This document shows positions 35,301-42,049 of a DNA stretch of 42,049 bases, in pieces. This stretch comes from an uncultured Gammaproteobacteria bacterium. Lineage in GTDB: Bacteria > Pseudomonadota > Gammaproteobacteria > Pseudomonadales > Pseudohongiellaceae. Positions within the stretch are counted from its first letter, which is position 1. The number at the start of each line of letters is the position of its first letter. The position numbers and the translations under genes are program-made. The notes below the pieces were generated by a model that saw nothing but the letters and a program-made list of their open reading frames with translations, was not told where the DNA came from and ran no database searches. Location of the stretch: positions 1 to 42,049 of the forward strand of contig CAJWGN010000014.1 in the NCBI GenBank assembly GCA_913031035.1, read 5' to 3'.

Positions 35301-35454
35301 TTTGGCCGTTAGAACGTTGATTGACCTTCAGGCGAGCGGGCGAATGATCGGAATCATATCTCATGTGAGTGAGCTGAAAGAGCAAATGGCATTGAGGTTG
35401 GATGTGATCAGTGATCGAAATGGGAGTCGTATTGCGATTGTTGGGGGTCGCTAA
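32395..35454 (+). CDS. sbcC: Nuclease SbcCD subunit C (SMC-like ATPase)
   Basis: 1019 residues from ATG at 32395. N-terminal Walker A NGATGAGKSTILDAICFALY (about 35-55) and the Q-loop region QFRQVMVLPQGKFRELLLAD. Long coiled coils flank a zinc hook CPVC at C509-C512. The C-terminal ABC signature LSGGESFLAALSLALGLSD is at about 922 and Walker B LDTLFIDEGFGSLDPESLD at about 950. The head dimer uses ATP to drive SbcD cutting of hairpins and protein-blocked ends; the zinc hook joins two arms. Length is typical and no defect is seen. Given the inverted repeats in this window, this palindrome-cutting complex is notable, though it is widespread. Confidence 0.95.
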   Translation: MKPLLLTIEAFGPFAGQESVDFTALGSNPLFLINGATGAGKSTILDAICFALYGQTTGAERDASQMRCDFAKPDQLTTVTLKFSLGDKHYRIRRVPQQEKPKSRGEGTTSHSAEAQIWELDETEEGRLLVSKKVNDATVMVQELVGLDVEQFRQVMVLPQGKFRELLLADSKDREKIFSQLFQTSIYKRIEDSLKSKASGIKQAVENHQNQIRGILQAAEVSTEQEVSDALTTLAPELATALVKREEAGRDKKASETVKERSEQLIKRFDELAQKQALLVNKQEREPEFKAMQGRLDQALNAGSIQPLHANAQVSASRLTRIQQELATSVEKLRRCEQRQKSSVQVFDEAKTKAEATSGLAKQQLQLEQFEKQSIELRQSQKKLVVAQADVRSSGLLLKDKQQEQALLNSEQDTRDHSIKVIQHELESLPEKQIAFSKQEDYFQQRQDLETSRQQERSQISLEVKAQQDYKTVQENFHQLEIAAKKTELSWHAGQAAILARELSDDQPCPVCGSKEHPAPAADESDLVDQTDVETARGNVAKAREVMDCARQVWDQAVNVLAQTRLECKRLSTGLGPLADQSLPALQDTLSEYKDKLAGLLAKQEKLGHLRERIEGIKVKQSALKTMQEALVRQVDEHKVQLVRISTSVDQLLDSIPEELRETGAIEEKLSAVTSNLSQLMAALEKAVQEQTDARSEFDKTSSHHTALEKQVEEQLIQTTETSAVWSEAILNSLFATDTEFKAAVVGATEQEEMKVALSQYRSQLDSLKGAIAQMQKDVEDKERPDLEVLEIALGEKTDVYHQADEMWRKIDGRNKQLQDIQKKLDLAHEKNEALEAEYKVIGTLSDVANGQTGNKISLQRFVLSVLLDDVLIQASQRLRLMSKGRYELVRKEDRAKGNKASGLELEVEDGYTGKTRSVATLSGGESFLAALSLALGLSDVVQSYAGGIKLDTLFIDEGFGSLDPESLDLAVRTLIDLQASGRMIGIISHVSELKEQMALRLDVISDRNGSRIAIVGGR

Positions 35455-35843
35455 TGCGTTAAAGCCGTTCGCCTCTATCGAGGCGGCACTGGAATAAGAT
35501 CAGGCGGCTTCTCTTAGAAATGCCATGGCCCTGAGAAAAGCAATCAGCTGCGAAAATTTCAAGTCCTCTGGAAAACGCATTCCCCAGGGAGGCCCTTCTT
35601 GTTGGCCCCATTAATAGGGTTGCTAAAGAGGCGCGATCTCCGAGCGATTACAAGGTGATCAAAGCGCCACCTGGCCCAGTACAAAGAAAAGTACAAAGCA
35701 CTGAGACTTCTTTTCTCGGCGGATTTCGCCGTGCGCTTATATGCGGCCCTACTCTCTGCCGCTTTCCTGTAATCCTAAGTGGCCTTGCAAGGCAAATCAA
35801 AGTATTCTAATCCCTTTGGTCTTCTTAATAGTCTGCCTCAACT
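35455..35843. other. Intergenic region after sbcC
   Basis: No start-bearing gene recognised. One frame from about 35540 to 35810 stays open without a start (ENAFPREALLVGPINRVAKE and onward to SDYKVIKAPPGP), which might be a remnant of a lost gene; I cannot identify it. acaaag is repeated nearby (acaaagaaaagtacaaag). Confidence 0.35.
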
Positions 35844-36791
35844 ATGACAAAAATATATTCTATTGCAATTATCGCGAGTATTTTGTTCGTCGCCCTATAT
35901 CTCCTATTAGCACTCACCGGCACGATATTTTTTTACGAATCAGGCGAAGCTGTAGGCACAATTTCTGGCTGGTGTGAAAGAGTCAGTGGCGGCGTTTTTC
36001 GAGAACCTGCAAATACCTTAAGTAATATCGGATTCATGATCTCAGGCCTCTTCATGCTGTGGATTCTGACGGCTGAAAACAAATCAAACACCGAACAGAG
36101 CAATGCGTTTACCGGCCTCAATAAAATTAGCATTTTGTATGCGGTCGCTGTTATCTATCTGGGGCCCGGTTCATGGTTAATGCATGGCACGCACACTGCG
36201 TGGGGGGGATGGGCTGACAATTTAAGTATGATCATGTACATCATCTTTCCTTGGTTGTACAACCTTAAACAGATGGGGCGCTGGAGTGTTAGTCGGTTTC
36301 TTTGGACTTATTTCCTCATCGTACTTACCTATTCGTTAGCCAGATGGTTCTTCGGGGGCGACTTAGGTATTGGACTTGATCTGTTTGGGCTGTCGATAGG
36401 TTTGTGGATTATTTCTGAAGCGTTGTTTAAATTCTGGTCGCCAACCTTTCGCTGGGCGTCTGGATTTGTCGGTTTTATAGTAGCGTTAGTCTTTGGTATT
36501 TCACCGCAAGAAATTTTTTTGAATCTTGGTGAATACTGGTGGATTATCTTGTTTTGGATTCCTGCTGTTTTCTCAACGAGTCGGCCAGTTTTAACAAGGA
36601 CTTACACACCGTGGTTTTTTCTAGGAATGTTTTTATTTCTAACCGCGTTTGTGATTTGGCTGCAAGGTTATCCTGATACGCCATTTTGCCAACCTGACTC
36701 GTGGGTTCAGCCGCACGCTATATGGCACTTAATGACCGCGCTATCAACGTGGTGTTTCTTCAAATTTTACCGAACAGAGCGAGAGGCATAA
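35844..36791 (+). CDS. Ceramidase-like membrane protein (CREST superfamily)
   Basis: 315 residues from ATG at 35844 with seven to nine membrane helices. Ceramidase/CREST hallmarks are present: CERVSGGVFREPANTLSNIG after helix 1, GPGSWLMHGTHTAWGGWADN with its serine, histidine and aspartate, and CQPDSWVQPHAIWHLMTALS near the end with the paired histidines. In this superfamily these residues bind a catalytic zinc within the membrane. It may hydrolyse ceramide-like or other amide-linked lipids, but bacterial members are mostly untested. The lipid hydroxylase gene at 37738 on the same strand, 946 bases further on, fits a lipid-remodelling role. Confidence 0.75.
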   Translation: MTKIYSIAIIASILFVALYLLLALTGTIFFYESGEAVGTISGWCERVSGGVFREPANTLSNIGFMISGLFMLWILTAENKSNTEQSNAFTGLNKISILYAVAVIYLGPGSWLMHGTHTAWGGWADNLSMIMYIIFPWLYNLKQMGRWSVSRFLWTYFLIVLTYSLARWFFGGDLGIGLDLFGLSIGLWIISEALFKFWSPTFRWASGFVGFIVALVFGISPQEIFLNLGEYWWIILFWIPAVFSTSRPVLTRTYTPWFFLGMFLFLTAFVIWLQGYPDTPFCQPDSWVQPHAIWHLMTALSTWCFFKFYRTEREA

Positions 36792-37737
36792 CTCGCACGT
36801 TGAGGGGGCTGTCATTAGCAGCACTGCGCTTTTCTATTCGACGCTTGACGCATAGAGACGGTAATTCGGTAATGATGCGAAATGTGTTTGATAGCTTAAT
36901 GTTATGGTGCATTCGTATGCTTCCACTGTCCTTGCTATTCCCCCGCTCGTATCTTTGGGTGCTACATCCCACACCAGTTCAGGAAAAAAACGCTGCTTCG
37001 AGCTATTTGGGGAGGCTGTGAACTGCGTAACGACCGGATCCGCAGCACGCTTGTAATGGAATTCAATGCTGGCCCAATTTGTCAGACGGAATTTCTAACT
37101 TTATGCGGGTAGCTGACAACGAATTTGTATATAAAAATTGAGCGGTGAGCGGGGATTTATAACCTCGGGCGATAAGCTTTATCGCGTAGTTATCTGAGCT
37201 GGGCTCGGTCAAGCTAAAGAAGACCGCTTGAATCTTTTTTATAATGCTCCTTGTTGCCCGTCCTTGTCAGAAACTAATTTGTTACAGACGGATCTGCCCT
37301 GTCCGAGAAATCGACGAACCGCTCGCTATCCAACTCTGCAAAAGGGTTGTTAGGCAAAAAATCTTTAGCTTATTAAGCTGGTTGTCGAGCTCCATCCCAC
37401 CGTTTGGGCGGCAACCTGTCCACCCCTCACCAAGAGTCACCGCGCTACTCAGCTCGGGGTCCCTGCCGGCTTTGGAGGCACTTAAATTAAGGTATGTGCC
37501 GGCGATATTTTGCGAGCTGATGCTGTCCTGCCTGCACATGAATAAATGCTCTAAAGGGCCGGTATATCGAGCGTTGTCGAAAATTTAATTGTGCTGGTGG
37601 GGTAGTTTTTTCTACGCTGTAAGCTTGGCGGAGGAAGGGATTTGAGATATCCAGCTGTGTAAAGAGGTGTTGAGATAATTGATATTTTGCGCGAAACAGG
37701 GTATCACGTACAACAAATTATAATAGGACAGAAAGTA
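36792..37737. other. Long intergenic region
   Basis: Open frames of 85-114 codons occur on both strands (37244-37588 plus, 37282-37539 minus) but overlap each other, and I recognise none. A short palindrome gcgataa-gct-ttatcgc lies at 37169-37185. There is no clear terminator after 36791. Confidence 0.45.
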
Positions 37738-38829
37738 ATGCCTGAATTCATTTTTTCGCCAACCATTGTGGTTATCCCATTGCTCATCTGCTTCGTCGTC
37801 GTTGAGCTTGGAATTAGTCGCCTGCTCGGGCGGTCTGTTTATACGTTCCAAGACAGCATTACTTCGATCAACATAGGCATAATGAGCCAGTTCGTTAATG
37901 CAACCGGGGCGGTTATTAGCGCCTTCATGTATGCCATTATACAAGCTAAGTACGGGACGTTTACATGGGATCTGACGAGCCCGTTTACATGGATTTTCTC
38001 GCTATTGCTTTACGACTTTATGTATTACTGGGTGCATCGCACAGGTCATGAGGTCAATATGTTTTGGGCTTCTCATATCACTCATCATAGCAGTGAACAA
38101 TTTAACCTTTCGACTGCATTAAGGCAGGCCTCCACCGGATTCTATTTTAAATGGGTGTTTTATATGCCCCTTGCTATTCTAGGGATCCCTGTTCAGGTCT
38201 TTGTGATTATCGGGCTCATTGACCTGCTCTATCAGGTTTGGGTGCATACGCGTTTGGTAGGGCGGCTTGGTTGGGTAGAACTGTTTCTCGTTACGCCCTC
38301 TAATCATCGCGTACACCACGGTAAAAATGATTATTGTATTGATAAAAATTACGGCGGCGTCTTTAGTTTTTGGGACAGACTCTTTGGAACCTATGCCGAT
38401 GAGCGAGCAGACGAGCCTGTTAAGTTCGGTATCAAGACCCCGCTAAACAGTTGGAACCCTGTGTGGAGTAACCTACATTACTGGGTGGGGATATTTCGAA
38501 AGGCAGGTGCTCAGTCGAACTGGCGTGACAAGCTCATGTGCTTTTTTGGTGAGCCATCTTGGGTGCCCGGGGGCAATCCGGCAGAGGTTACCGCGAAGAG
38601 CTCGCTGACGGAGGAGAAAATGGAGCACGCTGAATCACCTGCGCTGATTCGGTTGTCTGGCTTGCTAATGACAGTATTTTCGGCCGGTCTTTTAGTTTTG
38701 TATTTGGGATCCAAGCAGCAGCTGCCGCCACTCGTTCAAATTCTCATCGTTATTTTTGCTGTGCTTGCTTTTGCAAGTGCTGGACTTCTCTGGAGCAAGG
38801 CATCCAAAGGCGAGGCTGCCCATGAATAG
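37738..38829 (+). CDS. Fatty acid hydroxylase / sterol desaturase family protein, AGMO-like
   Basis: 363 residues from ATG at 37738 (AGGACAG ribosome site; the frame is open from 37687). The di-iron histidine boxes are complete: H100-RTG-H104, H113-IT-H116-H117 and H190-RV-H193-H194. Four helices lie before and between them, with GGVFSFWDRLFGTYADE after the last box, the usual family end. A tail of about 110 residues with two extra helices follows. The overall layout resembles alkylglycerol monooxygenase (TMEM195), which cleaves ether lipids, as well as sterol-ring C-5 hydroxylases. Substrate not determinable. It overlaps the next gene by 8 bases. Confidence 0.85.
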   Translation: MPEFIFSPTIVVIPLLICFVVVELGISRLLGRSVYTFQDSITSINIGIMSQFVNATGAVISAFMYAIIQAKYGTFTWDLTSPFTWIFSLLLYDFMYYWVHRTGHEVNMFWASHITHHSSEQFNLSTALRQASTGFYFKWVFYMPLAILGIPVQVFVIIGLIDLLYQVWVHTRLVGRLGWVELFLVTPSNHRVHHGKNDYCIDKNYGGVFSFWDRLFGTYADERADEPVKFGIKTPLNSWNPVWSNLHYWVGIFRKAGAQSNWRDKLMCFFGEPSWVPGGNPAEVTAKSSLTEEKMEHAESPALIRLSGLLMTVFSAGLLVLYLGSKQQLPPLVQILIVIFAVLAFASAGLLWSKASKGEAAHE

Positions 38830-39427
38830 CCTCGCACTTTCAGATGGCGTGCTGCTGATTGCAGCACTCGCGATTATAATCAAGCCCGGTGCATCGACCG
38901 GCATACGCTTAAGCGCGGCTGTATTTGGGGCTGCAGCGCTGTTAGGCGTTTTGCGCTTCTCGACTCTGCTGCCTTTACCGGGTATGCACAGTTTTTTCTC
39001 TGGATTAGGTGCCTCTGCTGCTTATCCATTATTGGCAGCCGCATTTTTGTGGCCAGATTCGGCTGTTGCCCAGAGCTGGCGGTTCGCGAGCATCTTCTTA
39101 ATCATCGCCGGCGCGCTTGGTTTAATAGCCTCGGCTCTTGAATTCAGCTTATGGGGGAATATTCTAGCGATGCTTGCAGTCATTGCGCTGCTGCTTAAAT
39201 CAATGAAGGATAGGGATGTAATGGCGGTAATTGGCAGTGGCTCATTGCTAACAGCACTGTTGCTATTTTCTAGTCAGTTCTCGTTACCCCCAGCTTTGCA
39301 GCCTGGCGATTTCTTGCATCTTTTTATGGCGCTAGGACTCACACTTATGGCGTCCCGGTCGTTGCGTTTTTCGCAGCAAACTACATTTGCCGCTCAAACT
39401 GATGTTAATTTGGCTCCCTCGGATTAG
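38822..39427 (+). CDS. Membrane protein coupled to the hydroxylase gene
   Basis: 201 residues from ATG at 38822, overlapping the hydroxylase stop by 8 bases, so the two are translated together. About six hydrophobic helices: LSDGVLLIAALAIIIKPG, AAVFGAAALLGVLRFSTLLP, AAYPLLAAAFLWPDSAV and three more, ending in a short polar tail. The loop after helix 2 (LPGMHSFFSGLGA) and the histidine near helix 6 (GDFLHLFMALGLTLMASRSL) are the only notable polar residues. Such small partners next to sterol-desaturase-type enzymes are known but unnamed. It may hold or supply electrons to the di-iron enzyme; this is inferred from coupling alone. Confidence 0.7.
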   Translation: MNSLALSDGVLLIAALAIIIKPGASTGIRLSAAVFGAAALLGVLRFSTLLPLPGMHSFFSGLGASAAYPLLAAAFLWPDSAVAQSWRFASIFLIIAGALGLIASALEFSLWGNILAMLAVIALLLKSMKDRDVMAVIGSGSLLTALLLFSSQFSLPPALQPGDFLHLFMALGLTLMASRSLRFSQQTTFAAQTDVNLAPSD

Positions 39428-40122
39428 CTGGCGAAGGCTGCGCAAAGAAAATGTGGGGCATTTAACAGCTATTCCGTACGTGCGACCTCTGAGCTGCAAA
39501 CGTTAGAGGTAAGGCTCATTATTGCCCCCATCGATTAGCGCTGGGTGAGCTATGAAAAATCACAGCAACAAATATAGAAGCACCGCACACATTTGCTGGT
39601 ATCAACTTTGCGCGGGCAATATAAAAGCCTGCTCACACATGTGGAAAACCGGTGCTGAGCATTATCAGATGCAAGTTTTCTTTCGGCTTCAATTCGAAGA
39701 GAGCTACTGCTGTTTTCGCTAAAATCAAAACGCTTGTTGAGCTTTCATGCAGGCCATACCATGTTTACACCTGCTTAATGGTGGGTCGATGTCTATTCTG
39801 TACGATTTTGATATTGGCTCTCAGTTCAATTGCAAAATACACACGCGTAACTGATACCCTAGCTTCCTCAATTAAACTATTCATAACCAGTCAAAACCCT
39901 GATTCTCAGAATAAAAAAATGGGCAGCTCCATTTGAAAAATAGCTGTGACATACAATGAATTGAGATCTTACAGGTAAAGGCCTTCCTGGGTCTTAGGCG
40001 GGCCACCTAGAAAGCGAATCAATTCCTTAATAGTTATTACTAGAGCGGTAAAAGCTATTTCATTTAGCTATTTTCATAAATCGATTCCATCTACCGCTCT
40101 CGTTCTACTAAAGGCTAAAAAC
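39428..40122. other. Intergenic region between convergent genes
   Basis: A 94-codon frame at 39652-39936 (plus) has no recognisable product. The far end holds an inverted repeat (40042-40100). Nothing else seen. Confidence 0.5.
40042..40100. repeat. Inverted repeat with nested hairpin beyond the copper protein gene
   Basis: agagcggta (40042-40050) pairs with taccgctct (40092-40100); inside, agcta (40053-40057) pairs with tagct (40065-40069). It starts 23 bases past the stop of the minus-strand gene. It may serve as that gene's terminator, though the T tail is poor. Confidence 0.5.
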
Positions 40123-41838
40123 TTAATTTCCGCTCTGGTCTAGGTACTTCCAGTCTGCGGCACCAAAGAACATCTCGTCCATGCTTTGCAGACCCCAAGG
40201 CACCGAACGAAAAGGGTCGGGATTGGTTTTGTTTTGCTGTGAGTTATCGAACGCTCCAGTTGCCGTGATTATTGTGCCCGCAGGAACTAACTTCGGTTCC
40301 TCATAGGTGTAGGCAAGCTGCCAGTTGTAATTGTAGTTCGCGATATTTATGAGTTCTTCAGTGCTGCCATCCGGATATTCTGCGGAAAAGCGCATGCGTT
40401 TGCCGCGGAAATGCATATGCGGTGTGAAGGCAAACAGCTTTGCGTCTTTCTCAATCGTGAACGACTGCGTCATCTCATAGTCTGGGTCTAGCGGCGGAAT
40501 ATTTACCCAGGTCGGTGTAAAGTGGCAGGCACATTGCCCAGTCATTCTTTCCTCTGGTACGAATCCTTCGGGGTAGAACCAGAGACCTATTCGACTAGCA
40601 TCGACAGATTCTTTGCCCGTCGTTGTGTAGTGCATCTGCATCGCGATTTTTGTGCCAGCCTTTAACAGGCCTCCGGTGTTTGGCGGCTCCATACGGGGGG
40701 CTTGACCGGGGATATACGGTGCGATGTCGGGGCGATCAGGCTCGCCGCCCAACAGCGAACCACCACTAGTGGCGCCCGGTGCGATCAAGCTGTGCAGGGT
40801 ATGGTGCAACACGGTGCGATCGCCCGGAATGTACTGACTGGCCCTCACCCAACGATCCTGTTCAACGTCCAGCTCGACCATTACATTGTAGTAGTCCAAT
40901 ACCCCAGTGGCGGGAATGCTCTGTTCTGGAATTTCAATGATGTAATCTGGCTCCCCAAAAGCCCACTCGGTTTCGGGCCAAACTAACTCAGTTAGCGGGT
41001 CGCTGTCGCCATCCTTCGGAGAGCCCGCTTCGATCCAATGGACTATTTTCTGCGCATCATCATCAGCAAGAACCATATCATTAATGAATTCTCCAATATG
41101 GGGGTCAATTTGGCCGGGAGGCATGCGTTTAGTCATCAGCACTTCCCGTATCATTTGCGACCAACCCATAACCATTGTGTGACTATCGAGAGCGAAGGGC
41201 GCTATGCCGCCGGCTCGATGACAAGTAGCGCAGTTTTTTGCAATGATTGGACCGATCTCTTTTTCATAGGAGGGGGCTTGAGTTTTGTGAGCCGCCTTTA
41301 TTGGATAGTTAACCGCGGTGCCCGTGCTGGCTATTTCGCTAGTCAGCAGTTCGCGGCCTGCAGCTATGTTGCTGAGTGCGCTGTCTAAAGCGGCTCCTAA
41401 GGGCCCACGAAATACAATTTTAAATGACTTCGGGTCGTAGATGATAACTGCCCCAGTTTTATCGATACCTAATGCCTCTGATATCAGTCTAGTGTCATCC
41501 ATAAGCACTGGTATATCGACATTCATGGCTGCTAGATCTGCCTTCACCGCATCGCGATCTTTTAGACCCAGTGGGTTAATCATGAAGAATTTAATCCCCT
41601 GCGTATCGTAACTGGATTTGAGTGAGTTGAAATCAGCCAGCGCTTTTTGAGCAGCAGGATCACCGACAGCCTGCACCAGCAAAACAATTGCTTTATTGTC
41701 GTCATACCAGCTCATTTGGTGGAAAGTGCCGTTATGATCCAGCAGTGAAAAATCCCCCACCCGATCGGCCGCTGAGGCCAAAGCAGGCAGCAGCGCCAAC
41801 GCTAGCAGCGATTGTTGCAGAAGAGTTTTTAGATTCAC
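40123..41838 (-). CDS. Secreted protein: thioredoxin-like, cytochrome c and copper monooxygenase domains
   Basis: 571 residues from GTG at 41838 (GGAG before it, then a signal peptide ending ALASAADR); the frame opens 15 codons earlier. Residues about 25-170 form a peroxiredoxin/thioredoxin-like fold, but the usual cysteine is absent (QAVGDPAAQ). A c-type haem site C203-AT-C206-H207 follows. The last 250 residues match type II ascorbate-dependent copper monooxygenases (PHM/DBH). H345-H346 (LHHTLHSL) and H403 (QMHYTT) are the first copper site; H474-x-H476 (PHMHFRG) and M556 (DEMFF) are the second. All six ligands expected for the two copper sites are there. It probably oxidises an organic substrate in the periplasm, with haem passing electrons. 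Confidence 0.85.
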   Translation of the reverse strand: MNLKTLLQQSLLALALLPALASAADRVGDFSLLDHNGTFHQMSWYDDNKAIVLLVQAVGDPAAQKALADFNSLKSSYDTQGIKFFMINPLGLKDRDAVKADLAAMNVDIPVLMDDTRLISEALGIDKTGAVIIYDPKSFKIVFRGPLGAALDSALSNIAAGRELLTSEIASTGTAVNYPIKAAHKTQAPSYEKEIGPIIAKNCATCHRAGGIAPFALDSHTMVMGWSQMIREVLMTKRMPPGQIDPHIGEFINDMVLADDDAQKIVHWIEAGSPKDGDSDPLTELVWPETEWAFGEPDYIIEIPEQSIPATGVLDYYNVMVELDVEQDRWVRASQYIPGDRTVLHHTLHSLIAPGATSGGSLLGGEPDRPDIAPYIPGQAPRMEPPNTGGLLKAGTKIAMQMHYTTTGKESVDASRIGLWFYPEGFVPEERMTGQCACHFTPTWVNIPPLDPDYEMTQSFTIEKDAKLFAFTPHMHFRGKRMRFSAEYPDGSTEELINIANYNYNWQLAYTYEEPKLVPAGTIITATGAFDNSQQNKTNPDPFRSVPWGLQSMDEMFFGAADWKYLDQSGN

Positions 41839-42049
41839 TGGTTTTTCTCCGTTAGATAAGGAAGTAATTATTTTTATCAGCATTGTTCATATTATTCACA
41901 TTATTTGGTAATTGTATACAAGGATTCAGAATTCTAAGTCGTTATTTTGAGGGCCACAGAAGATAAAAAGAGACGAGCCTAGTGTTGTTTGGGATGTCGA
42001 GAAACGTCCAGCACTGGGGCCAAGAAAACAGTGAATGCCAGGATAAAAC
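41839..42049. other. Upstream region of the copper protein gene
   Basis: AT-rich leader (tattcacattatttggtaattg) suitable for a promoter on the minus strand. No gene is seen before the window ends. Confidence 0.4.

Noticed and set aside
37244..37588. 114-codon plus-strand frame in the gap before the hydroxylase
   Set aside because: It overlaps an equally long minus-strand frame, neither has recognised motifs, and the plus frame lacks a good ribosome site.

Overview
The window looks like chromosome of a marine, TonB-rich gammaproteobacterium, of the Spongiibacteraceae/Halieaceae (OM60) kind. This is inferred from gene content: a large outer-membrane receptor beside a TPR-sulfotransferase, a BCCT osmolyte carrier with an EctR-like MarR regulator, Fur-regulated PepSY membrane proteins, SbcCD, HrpB, and lipid-oxidation enzymes. 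Base composition is mixed. Bases 1-6400 are AT-rich, gene-poor and full of broken genes, as in an accessory island; the rest is mostly intact core or lifestyle genes. I saw no rRNA, tRNA or CRISPR array.

Layout. 1-278: start of a DUF2834-like membrane protein. 279-6441: decayed region with a D-aminoacylase-like remnant, a disrupted coiled-coil ORF, three orphan hypothetical genes, a Fur-boxed PepSY gene broken by a 28-bp tandem duplication and a second frameshift, a decayed secreted-protein gene, and several short tandem repeats. 6442-7650: CysN-CysC fusion lacking the CysN GTPase domain. 8134-14799 (minus): TonB receptor, TPR-sulfotransferase, BCCT transporter, with a divergent MarR gene at 15106. 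15821-18846: solute-binding lipoprotein, DEDDh exonuclease, PBP4-type peptidase. 18967-21220 (minus): cysteine-motif hypothetical gene and acetylpolyamine amidohydrolase, separated by two long perfect inverted repeats. 21842-27886: iron locus, with a siderophore receptor cut down to its plug, two Fur boxes, four small genes, two PepSY proteins and a haem-binding-protein (HmuT) remnant. 28284-35454: HrpB, then SbcD-SbcC. 35844-39427: ceramidase-like protein, AGMO-like fatty acid/sterol hydroxylase and a partner membrane protein. 40123-41838 (minus): secreted protein combining thioredoxin-like, cytochrome c and copper monooxygenase domains.

How genes may work together. The APS kinase end of the CysN-CysC fusion could supply PAPS, the donor the TPR-sulfotransferase should need. 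The Fur-boxed small genes and PepSY proteins form an iron-uptake accessory operon whose neighbouring receptor and haem-binding protein have decayed, as has a second Fur-boxed PepSY locus near base 2400. The ceramidase-like and hydroxylase genes suggest membrane-lipid remodelling.

A striking general feature is that many intergenic spaces hold short tandem repeats (6 to 28 bp units), from perfect to strongly degenerate, with unrelated units in each space. The strongest candidates for something little described are the GTPase-less CysN-CysC protein, the three-domain copper protein with all six expected copper ligands, and the intergenic repeat pattern. No complete new multi-gene system could be demonstrated from sequence alone.
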